Source: Anaerocolumna sp.
GTDB taxonomy: Bacteria; Bacillota; Clostridia; Lachnospirales; Lachnospiraceae
DNA length: 48,036 nucleotides
NCBI GenBank assembly: GCA_029256725.1
Contig: JAQSXJ010000013.1
Span: 1 to 48,036, forward strand
Direction: 5' to 3'
Below the pieces are notes generated by a model that did no database searches, was not told the origin of the DNA, and saw nothing but the letters and a program-made list of their open reading frames with translations. The position numbers and the translations under genes were made by a program. This document shows positions 1 through 7,900 of this stretch, piece after piece. Position 1 is the first letter of the stretch; the number at the start of each line of letters is the position of its first letter.

Positions 1-141
1 GCAGCAATGCCTGCCGGAGCAACGACCAGTATTCTTGCCTCAAAATACAATGGAGATGCAGCTTTTGCAACGAATCTGGTTATTTTCTCAACATTGGTTT
101 CCTTAATAACTACACCGCTTTGGAGCCTTATATTATTATAA
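1..141 (+). CDS. AEC-family transporter, C-terminal fragment (cut by window edge)
   Basis: An open frame runs from the first base to a TAA at 139-141 and gives about 46 residues. It begins AAMPAGATTSILASKYNGD and ends in a hydrophobic helix (NLVIFSTLVSLITTPLWSL). The 'MPAG...LA..Y..D...A...V..ST..S..T.P' pattern is typical of the last two membrane helices of AEC (auxin efflux carrier/malate permease) transporters, which export or import small organic anions. The start and most of the protein lie left of the window, so substrate and start cannot be judged. It converges with the minus-strand hxlR-type gene 17 bases downstream. Confidence 0.7.
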   Translation, partial: AAMPAGATTSILASKYNGDAAFATNLVIFSTLVSLITTPLWSLILL

Positions 142-158
142 GTAATAGAAAAGAGTAT

Positions 159-494
159 TTATTCATTTCCTTTATTCTTCTGAAGAACTACGCCCCATTC
201 TTTTATATCTAACAGAGACGGAATAAGCAACTCCCCTTGTTTCGTTAAGTAATATACAACGTGAGGAGGATTTTCTGAATACTGGACACGTTTTATGATA
301 TTATCTTCCTCCAGCTCTCTTAATGATCTCGTCAACATAATATTAGTAATTCCAACTGCCTTTCTTTTTAGTTCATTATAACGTATACCTTGTTTGGAAT
401 TAGCTAGATGCCATAACAGTGGTAGCTTCCATTTGCCGCCAATAATATTCAGTGCGTATATAATTGGACAATTACCTTCATAAATAATGCTCAT
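159..494 (-). CDS. HxlR-family winged-helix transcriptional regulator
   Basis: This 111-residue protein has the full HxlR layout: an N-terminal Cys (GNCPIIYALNIIGGKWKLPLLW, Cys9), then the winged helix-turn-helix (GIRYNELKRKAVGITNIMLTRSLRELEEDNIIKR), then the wing (PPHVVYYLTKQGELLIP). HxlR proteins are dimeric DNA-binding repressors or activators that often sense thiol, aldehyde or quinone stress through the conserved Cys. The start ATG at 494 is preceded on the minus strand by a good GAGGAG site. The gene is transcribed away from the SDR gene at 629, the usual arrangement in which the regulator controls the divergent oxidoreductase. Target control is inferred from this arrangement. Confidence 0.9.
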   Translation of the reverse strand: MSIIYEGNCPIIYALNIIGGKWKLPLLWHLANSKQGIRYNELKRKAVGITNIMLTRSLRELEEDNIIKRVQYSENPPHVVYYLTKQGELLIPSLLDIKEWGVVLQKNKGNE

Positions 495-513
495 ATTATC
501 TCCTCGTAACAGG

Positions 514-567
514 GCACAAAAATGTGCGTACTTACTATTTGGTCATTTTTATTTATAATCATTATAA
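514..567. promoter_or_regulatory. Divergent hxlR/SDR control region with palindromes
   Basis: The 134-nt gap between the divergent genes holds two exact inverted repeats. GCACA-aaaa-TGTGC lies at 514-527. A 15-bp perfect palindrome, TTATAAT-C-ATTATAA, lies at 553-567 and contains TATAAT-like -10 hexamers readable on both strands. An HxlR dimer binding a palindrome that overlaps both promoters would be the simplest reading. The palindromes are seen directly; their role as operators is inference. Confidence 0.5.
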
Positions 568-628
568 GCAAGCTTGTGAAAACTGTAAATGTAAAATTAC
601 ATATTTTATTACTAGAGGAGGCTAACCA

Positions 629-1318
629 ATGAAAACTATGGTAATAGTAGGCGCAGGAAGATTACTTGGCATGTCTTTGGCTCGGCAATTTGGCGGGAAG
701 GGCTATCAAGTTATTCTAATTGCTCGTAATGAAAGTAAATTGATTGAGATGACGGAGGAATTACAGAAACAAAACATAAAAGCAGCGTATTTCAGTGCGG
801 ACATTTATTATAAGAATCAAATTAGTAAAGTTTTTAAAGAAATTTATACTATATATGGTAATATTGATGTGTTAGAGTTTAGTCCAAGAATTGACAATTA
901 TACTCCATCTCCGGTGCTTAGTTTGACTGCTGAACAAGTTAAAGATACATTTACAGGCAATGTTCTTGGAGCAATTCATTGTATCAATGAAGTATTGCCC
1001 GTTATGTTGGAGTCAAAAAGCGGAGCCTTATTATTTACTTCCGGTCTTTCAGCTATTTATCCCAACCCTCAAATGGCAGATACAAGTATTGCCAAAGCCG
1101 GACTTAGAAGTTATATTATAAATCTCGAAAAGGAATTAATATTAAAAGGGATATTTGTAGGACATATTATATTGGGTATATTTCTAAATTCAGATACTGG
1201 TGGTATGGATGATCCGGAAATTCTTGCAAAATATTGGTATGATAAATACACCATGAACTTATATGGGGAAGAAATATATCCGAAGGGTGTTACTTCCGAA
1301 TCAGTTATACTACCGTAG
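629..1318 (+). CDS. SDR-family oxidoreductase, catalytic Tyr replaced
   Basis: This 229-residue Rossmann-fold protein has an N-terminal nucleotide-binding motif VGAGRLLG (Gly8, Gly10, Gly14) and the rest of a classical short-chain dehydrogenase frame: FSADI, then VLGAIHCINEVLP, then LLFTSG (Ser138), then TSIAKAG (Lys156). In canonical SDRs the last motif is YxxxK. Here the Tyr position is Thr152, so the general acid/base is missing, although Lys156 is kept. It may be a non-enzymatic or altered SDR. SD AGAGGAGG precedes the ATG by 8-9 nt. It is divergent from the HxlR regulator and probably controlled by it. Confidence 0.85.
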   Translation: MKTMVIVGAGRLLGMSLARQFGGKGYQVILIARNESKLIEMTEELQKQNIKAAYFSADIYYKNQISKVFKEIYTIYGNIDVLEFSPRIDNYTPSPVLSLTAEQVKDTFTGNVLGAIHCINEVLPVMLESKSGALLFTSGLSAIYPNPQMADTSIAKAGLRSYIINLEKELILKGIFVGHIILGIFLNSDTGGMDDPEILAKYWYDKYTMNLYGEEIYPKGVTSESVILP

Positions 1319-1401
1319 AATCAAATGATAAGTACACTTGTAAGTTTATAGTTTTTGAAATATACTTAGGAGTAAACAATTATTAAAATAGCTTACATAA
1401 C

Positions 1402-1473
1402 AATGAGTGACAGATATCTGAAAGTTATTTATCCAGATATAAGCTAAAATTAGGGTAAATTACACTCATTACA
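1402..1473. repeat. Inverted repeat in the SDR-phosphatase gap
   Basis: AATGAGTG at about 1402 is matched by CACTCATT at about 1466. Between them lies a palindromic CAGATATCTG near 1412, whose TATCTG is matched by a CAGATA about 15 nt downstream. No U-tract follows, so it is not an obvious terminator. The rest of the 205-nt gap has no gene that I can support. Confidence 0.3.
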
Positions 1474-1523
1474 AAATTCATTCAAAAGTCTTGCAGCTCT
1501 TGGCGGCGGAACGTGAGGGAAAA

Positions 1524-2291
1524 ATGAAACTAATTATAATACGACATGGAGACCCCGATTATTCTATAGATTCACTTACAGAAAAAGGCTGGAGAGAAGC
1601 AGAACTTTTATCAAACAGGATACTGCCTTTGGATATTGATGCTTTCTATGTATCACCGCTAGGACGGGCAAAAGACACTGCTTCCATAACCTTAAATAAG
1701 TTAAAACGAGAGGCGGAAGTCCTGCCCTGGTTAAGAGAATTTCATGCACCAATACTGGATATTAACACAGGGGAAGAAAGAGTTCCCTGGGACTGGCTTC
1801 CTGCTGACTGGACAGCGGTTAATGAATTCTATGACAAGCAGTTATGGCATACAGCAGCGGTTATGGAGAAGGGACATGTCTATGAAGAAGCAATGCGGGT
1901 GTATTCAGGACTTGATGAAATCCTTAAGAAACATGGTTATGAGCGTGAGGGTAAAATATACCGGGTCGTAAGAGCAAATACTGATACAATAGTTCTGTTC
2001 TGTCACTTTGGAGTTGAATGTATCATGTTAGGACATCTGCTGGGAATCTCACCCATGGTTTTATGGCATGGCTTCTGCGCAGCACCTACCTCAGTAACTA
2101 CACTCATCACCGAAGAACGCAGAAAAGGGATAGCTTATTTTAGAATGGGTTCCTTTGGAGATATTTCACATCTGTATGCAGGAGGAGAAGAGCCTGCCTT
2201 TGCCCTAAATGTAAGCCAATCGTATCTGTTAATATTACAAGTAATTCCTTTATACGTTTGCCGTAATGTAGGAGTAAGCTTAAACTTGTAA
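1524..2291 (+). CDS. Histidine phosphatase (phosphoglycerate-mutase-like) family protein
   Basis: The protein has 255 residues from the ATG at 1524, chosen because it opens directly with the family N-terminus MKLIIIRHGDPDYS and follows a GTGAGGG site. An upstream in-frame TTG at 1491 is unlikely. The RHG motif carries the phospho-accepting His9. YVSPLGRAKDTA and the late FCHFGVECIMLGHLLG (second catalytic His) complete the active site. Members hydrolyse phosphate monoesters; the substrate is unknown. After GGEEPAFAL the last roughly 30 residues are hydrophobic and do not look like the usual family ending, so the C-terminus may have been replaced by read-through into new sequence. Confidence 0.85.
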   Translation: MKLIIIRHGDPDYSIDSLTEKGWREAELLSNRILPLDIDAFYVSPLGRAKDTASITLNKLKREAEVLPWLREFHAPILDINTGEERVPWDWLPADWTAVNEFYDKQLWHTAAVMEKGHVYEEAMRVYSGLDEILKKHGYEREGKIYRVVRANTDTIVLFCHFGVECIMLGHLLGISPMVLWHGFCAAPTSVTTLITEERRKGIAYFRMGSFGDISHLYAGGEEPAFALNVSQSYLLILQVIPLYVCRNVGVSLNL

Positions 2292-2414
2292 CAAGTCTTA
2301 TAACTTCTTTTGGCTTTACGCTGAAAAAAAAGGTACTCTTGTATCTAACGGAGTAAGTAAAATAATATCGAAAGGATGCCACATTAATATTTCACTCTTT
2401 ATAAAGTGGCAGTA

Positions 2415-2432
2415 TCACAGACTGGTCTGTGA
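2415..2432 (+). promoter_or_regulatory. Small perfect hairpin just before the dehydrogenase RBS
   Basis: TCACAGA-CTGG-TCTGTGA is a perfect 7-bp stem with a 4-nt loop ending about 7 nt before the AAAGG site of the next gene. A second stem (TGCCAC...GTGGCA, about 2378-2411) lies just upstream. Together they form a compact 5' leader. Its role (mRNA stability or translation) is inference. Confidence 0.35.
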
Positions 2433-2448
2433 GAAACAAAGGTTAAAT

Positions 2449-3456
2449 ATGAAATTAGGAATTGCTGGTTCAGGAATGATTGTGAAGGAATTCCTGACTA
2501 TTACACCATTTCTGTATAATACAGAAGTATCTGCCATCTGTGGCAGAAAGACCAGCGAAGAGAAGGTTATGGAGCTGGCCAGTGCGAACAACATAAACCA
2601 AGTGTATTTTGATTATGGGGAATTCCTTAAGAGCTCAATTGATACGGTATATGTTGCAGTCACCAACAGTCTGCACTATATATATACCTTAAGAGCTTTG
2701 GAAGCCGGTAAAAATGTTATTCTGGAAAAGCCCATAACCACGAATTACAAAGAATCTCTTGAACTTAGCAGAATAGCGCGAGAGAAGAAGCTTTTTCTTT
2801 TTGAAGCCATCACGACTTTATATCTGCCAAACTTTATGAAAATAAGAGAAATATTACCATCCATTGGTAAGGTTAAAATTGTTCAATGTAACTATTCTCA
2901 ATACTCCAAAAGGTATGACAGCTTTAAAGAAGGTGTAATACTCCCGGCATTTGATCCAGCGCAGTCTGGCGGTGCACTGATGGATATCAATATTTATAAT
3001 CTCCACTACGTAACTGCTTTGTTTGGAAGACCTAAAAGTATTGATTATTACCCTAATATTGAAAGAGGTATTGATACCTCCGGAATATTGATTTTAGATT
3101 ATGATACCTTTAAATGTACCTGCATCGGGGCTAAGGATTGTAAAGCTCCCATAGCCTATAATATTCAGGGAGATAAGGGCTGTATCCACCAAAGCACTCC
3201 CGCCAATGTATGTGAAGGTTTCGAAGTCCTGTTAAATAACGGTGAAAATACATTAATCAATGAGAATAAGCATACACATCGCATGGTAAATGAGTTTCTT
3301 ACATTTGAACAGATGATAGCAGAAAATAAATTAGAAGAGTGTTATCAAACACTTGAGCACAGCTTAATGGTTAATGAGTTATTAACGGAAGCAAGAGAAA
3401 AAACAGGAATTATATTTCCGGCTGATTTTAATGAAGAATTATTAACCATATATTAA
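2449..3456 (+). CDS. Gfo/Idh/MocA-family NAD(P)-dependent dehydrogenase
   Basis: This 335-residue protein has an N-terminal Rossmann fold (LGIAGSGMIVKEF), the VAVTNSLHYIYTLRALEAGKNVILEKPITTN segment carrying the conserved EKP lysine, and a C-terminal alpha/beta sugar-binding domain (GGALMDINIYNLHYVTALFG, with the Asp-x-x-x-x-x-His pair expected for catalysis). Such enzymes oxidise or reduce sugars, inositols or related polyols using NAD(P). The substrate cannot be read from sequence. The ATG at 2449 follows AAAGG. The gene stands alone and is followed by a long hairpin. Confidence 0.9.
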   Translation: MKLGIAGSGMIVKEFLTITPFLYNTEVSAICGRKTSEEKVMELASANNINQVYFDYGEFLKSSIDTVYVAVTNSLHYIYTLRALEAGKNVILEKPITTNYKESLELSRIAREKKLFLFEAITTLYLPNFMKIREILPSIGKVKIVQCNYSQYSKRYDSFKEGVILPAFDPAQSGGALMDINIYNLHYVTALFGRPKSIDYYPNIERGIDTSGILILDYDTFKCTCIGAKDCKAPIAYNIQGDKGCIHQSTPANVCEGFEVLLNNGENTLINENKHTHRMVNEFLTFEQMIAENKLEECYQTLEHSLMVNELLTEAREKTGIIFPADFNEELLTIY

Positions 3457-3475
3457 ACAGTACAAGCAGCTTAGT

Positions 3476-3566
3476 AAAAAGGCAGCCTAATCTGTAGTGC
3501 CTCCATAAGTTAGACCAAAAATCTAACATATGGGAGTCACTTCAGTATTAGGTTGCCTTTTTTATG
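3476..3566 (+). terminator. Long hairpin with T-tract (terminator or palindromic element)
   Basis: Arms of about 40 nt pair almost completely. AAAAAGGCAGCCTAAT at the left matches ATTAGGTTGCCTTTTT at the right, then GTGCCTCC/GGGAGTCAC, then AGTTAGA/TCTAAC around a CCAAAAA loop. The right arm ends in a T-run (about 3558-3563), as a Rho-independent terminator would, but a stem of this length is unusual for a simple terminator. The remaining 240 nt up to 3807 hold nothing that I recognise. Confidence 0.7.
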
Positions 3567-3806
3567 TATTTGGCATGGCAGACGATTAGTAATCACTGTT
3601 ATAGAGGCCCGTCCATAATTGCTTTAGTTTCAAGTAAATCACCTCTGAGACTAGAACATTCTTTTAAATTTATTCATTTATCCTCATGGGTTTTACATTA
3701 CTAATACAAGGAGTAATGAAAACTTTACTTATATTTCATACACCTTTGATAGGAGACTGCTAAAGTTATGAATTGAAAATTATGGAATGGACAGGACTTA
3801 AAAACT

Positions 3807-4961
3807 ATGCAGAATAAGAATCGTATAATGACTTTATTGCTATCTATTATAATCATTTGTTTTATGGGAATTGTACTAAGTAATATGTTAAAAGAGAAAT
3901 TTGATTATATGCGTTATGAAACCTCAACTCGTACATATAACAAGGCGAAAGTCTTAAGTATAGAGGATCAGAAACTTGAGCTTGAGGGCTCCGGAGAATA
4001 TCTAACCGGTACCCAGGCTCTGGTGGTTCAATTCTTAAGCGGTAAGGAGAAAGGCAAAAAAGTTGAAGTAACCAACTACCTTACAGCAAATCATAATATT
4101 ATGGCAAAAAGCGGACAAATCTTGATTATTTGTTCTGATATACCAGAAAATGCAGAAGGATATTATACAGTATATAATTATTACCGCTCTGCCTCTGTCT
4201 GGCTGATTGTTGCAGTATTTCTGGCATTAATTACAGCTATAGGCGGATTGAAAGGCTTAAGAAGTTCCCTCAGTCTAATCTTTACCCTGTTTATGGTTAT
4301 TTGTTTTCTATTACCAGCGCTGTACAGAGGAGAAAATCCTATAGCAGCGGCAATTATCTCTTCCGCAATCAGTGCAGCAGTTGCTCTGTTCCTGCTAAAC
4401 GGTATATCTTACAATACATTATTTGATATAATGTCAACCACTTTAGGAGTGGTGATATCCGGAATCTTCTTTTTGGTTATATCCAAAATTCTCATTATCA
4501 GCGGTTACCAGGCTGATGAATCAGAAGCCTTACTTTTGATTAGTCAGTCTACTGGTTTACATATAAAGGATGTGTTGTATGCTGGTGTTTTAACAGCGTC
4601 TCTTGGAGCAGTTATGGATCTGGCGGTATCAATCAGAGCATCAATTCTTGAAATCTATCTTATGAATCCTAAGATTTCGGGGAAAGCCTTATTTCTATCC
4701 GGTATGAACATTGGGCGTGATATGATAGGAACTATGACGAATACGTTGATTCTGGCTTTTGCCGGAAGTTCTCTCATGACACTGCTGGTATTCATCTCTT
4801 ATGGGGTACAGTACGAACAACTGATGTCCTCTGATTATCTGGCTTTAGAAATCGGGCAGGCTATTGCCGGTAGTGCAGCAGTAGCTCTAATGGTACCAAT
4901 CACCTCTTTTATTTGTGCCACAGGTTTCTGCGTATTAAGTGGAAGAAAACAGAGATTTTAA
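3807..4961 (+). CDS. YibE/F-family integral membrane protein
   Basis: This 384-residue protein has one N-terminal membrane helix (LLLSIIIICFMGIVLSNML) and an extracytoplasmic stretch of about 100 residues with the family pattern KVLSIEDQK...VVQFLSGKEKGKKVEVTNYL. It continues with six or more hydrophobic helices, including the conserved LGAVMDLAVSIRAS and GRDMIGTMTNTLILAFAG segments. YibE/F proteins are multipass proteins of Firmicutes, and I know of no established biochemical function. The SD is weak (ACAGGA). The next gene begins 13 nt after the stop, so the pair is likely cotranscribed. Confidence 0.85.
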   Translation: MQNKNRIMTLLLSIIIICFMGIVLSNMLKEKFDYMRYETSTRTYNKAKVLSIEDQKLELEGSGEYLTGTQALVVQFLSGKEKGKKVEVTNYLTANHNIMAKSGQILIICSDIPENAEGYYTVYNYYRSASVWLIVAVFLALITAIGGLKGLRSSLSLIFTLFMVICFLLPALYRGENPIAAAIISSAISAAVALFLLNGISYNTLFDIMSTTLGVVISGIFFLVISKILIISGYQADESEALLLISQSTGLHIKDVLYAGVLTASLGAVMDLAVSIRASILEIYLMNPKISGKALFLSGMNIGRDMIGTMTNTLILAFAGSSLMTLLVFISYGVQYEQLMSSDYLALEIGQAIAGSAAVALMVPITSFICATGFCVLSGRKQRF

Positions 4962-4973
4962 TGGAGGAAAAGC

Positions 4974-7900
4974 ATGAAGAAGTTAAAACAGTATCTTTCA
5001 GCGGTGCTGTCTGTAGTAATGATTCTTACATCAATACAGATAAGTCCTCTGAAACCGGAAGCAGCCGAGACAAGTACAACCTTAATTGACAATACTACGG
5101 TCTGGCGCTATCTGGAAGATAACACAGATCCAGCAGGCAGCGGTGAACGTACTTCCTGGACAATCGGTACCTATGATGACAGCACATGGAAAACAGGCAG
5201 CGGAAAATTTGGTGCAAAAAAAGGCACCAGCAAAGATTTGGGTAACGGTTTTGTGGCAGATGTTTTATTAACCCAATATATTAATGATACCTCTAAGGAT
5301 ATACCGACCTATTTCTTTCGCAGTACCTTTAACCTTGATAATCTGAATGACTTTTCCAGGTTAACAGGAGAAATTCAATATGATGATGCAGCCATTGTAT
5401 ATATCAATGGAACAAAAGTAGCAGAATTTGATGTTCCCACAGGAGGATATGATCCTAATCTGTCCTATGGAGGCTCCAATTCCAGTGATCCAAAAACCGG
5501 AACTTTTAGTGTGACAGATACCTCTATTCTAAATACCGGAGTGAATACCATTTCAGTAGAGCTTCACCAAGGCAGGGAAGACAGTTCAGATATCTATCTG
5601 TTTTTTAAGAATCTAAACGTTTCCAGAAATCTTGATACTACAGATGGTTTTAAAACACTTGAAGCAGAGAAATATACTTCCTGGTCAGGTGGAACTCTAA
5701 ATGTTGAAAGCGGAGCAGATCAGAGCAATAATTCTCTCAAGGCTGTAAGCGGAAGTTATGACGGAGCTTGGCTCGGTTATGATAATCTGCACTTTGATGA
5801 GGCACCAGATTCTTTAACTGTTCGTTATGTCAATAATCAGGTATCGTGTGTATCCGGCTCCAGTATCGAGTTACGTATAGGAAGCAGTAACGGCAATCTG
5901 ATTCAGACAGTTAAACTGCCTGCCACCGGCAGTACCTGGGCTGATTATAGTACCGTTACAGTACCTTTAGATAATCCAGGAGCTTTACTTGGAGTACAGA
6001 ATCTGTATGTGGTTCTTAAGGGCGTCACAGATACCACATATCCTTACATAGCTAACATTGACTGGTTTCAATTTACAAAAGCACCTAAGAAAATCAATCA
6101 AAAATCTATATCTCTTAATGTAGGTGCAGATGAAACGAAAAGAAATATAACCTGGTATGCTGATGATGAAACACCTGGTCTTTTACAAATTGCCAAAAAA
6201 AGTGATATGACGGGAAATGTTTTTCCTGATCAGAATTCGGTTACCTACTCAGCAAGTGTAAAAGCAACCAATGACACAGGTTTTTACAGTAATCAGCTTA
6301 CAATATCAGAGCTTTTAAACGATACGGAATATGTGTACCGTCTGATTAATGGCAGTACTATCTCTGATAATTATAGCTTTAAAACCGGTACAAAAGGTGA
6401 TTTCAGTTTCCTTTTTGCTGGTGATCCCCAGATAGGTGCAGGTTCCACAGCTACAGATATAACGGGTTGGGACAATACCTTAAATAAAGCATTAAATTAC
6501 TTCTCAGGAACTGATTTTATGATCAGTGCAGGAGATCAGGTTAATACAGCCAGTAATGAGAGTCAATATACCGGTTTCTTAAATCATGATATCTTAAAAT
6601 CTACAGCAATTGCTACGGTAATCGGAAATCATGATACATCAAATGCAGCTTATAGTGAACATTTTAATAATCCTAATGTATATGATTTCGGTAAAACATC
6701 AGCTGGTAGTGATTATTGGTATGTATACAACAATGTACTTTTTATGAATCTGAATTCAAATAATCTTAGTACAGCAGAACATAAAGCCTTTATGGAAGCT
6801 GCTATTGCTGCCAATCCTGAGGTGGATTGGAAAATTGTTGTATTTCATCATTCTGTATACAGTGTTGCCAGTCATGCTTATGATTCAGATATCTTAAAGC
6901 GCAGGGAAGAACTGGTACCGGTGATAGCTGATCTTAATGTGGATGTGGTTTTAATGGGACATGATCATGTGTATGTAAGATCCTATATGATGGACGGATT
7001 AACACCTATCGTTGAAAAGACAGAAGACGGAAAGGCTTTATCAAGTGTTACGGATTCAAAGGGTGTACTTTATGTAACTGCCAATTCTGCCAGCGGCAGC
7101 AAATATTATGCAATCCAAAACCAGGCTTTTCCTTATTCAGCAGTACAGTCTCAGGAGAACAGGGTCAATATCTCTAATGTGGAAGTTACAAAAAACAGCT
7201 TTAAAATAACCACCTACCGCGTGGAAGATATGAGTGTAGTAGACAGTTTTGAGATTAAGCATACGAAAAAACCTGAAACAACTGTTTCAGCTCCTGTATA
7301 TGGTGTTAAGAATGAAGACTCTAAACTAACAATTGAAAAGACCGCTTCTTATGATTCCGGTGTTGTAAACGAAGACGGCGGCAGTGCAGAAATTGTAAAG
7401 TATAATAAGGACAATCAAAAATATTATGTAATCAACGGAACAACCGGTAATCTGGATGTAGTACCCAGAGCAATCTCTGCCAAAGGTTTCTCCGTAAATT
7501 TAAAAGCTGAACTAGAAAGTTTAATACATGGTTTTACCTATGGTGATATGACAAGTGTGGATGTAAACACAGAACTTGATGTCATAGCAGTAGGTGTGCA
7601 GGGTGCAGCTACAGATGATGATAGTTTGATAGCTTTCATATCCTATGAGGGTAATCTTTTAAAGACTGTAACAGCTGGTAAACAGGTGGATATGGTTGCT
7701 TTTACTCCTGATGGTAAGAAGCTTCTTTCCGCCAATGAAGGTGAACCAAGAGACGGATATGGAGCAGAAACAACAGATCCAAAAGGCAGCGTAACCATAG
7801 TTGATTTAAGTAACGGTGTTGAAAATGCTTCCGTTCAGAATGTCACTTTTGACTCTATGGATGCAAAAAGAGCAGACCTGATTGCAGCTGGTGTTATTAT

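Noticed and set aside
2140..2382. Minus-strand ORF antisense to the histidine phosphatase end
   Set aside because: Low-complexity hydrophobic and basic sequence without SD; a shadow frame.
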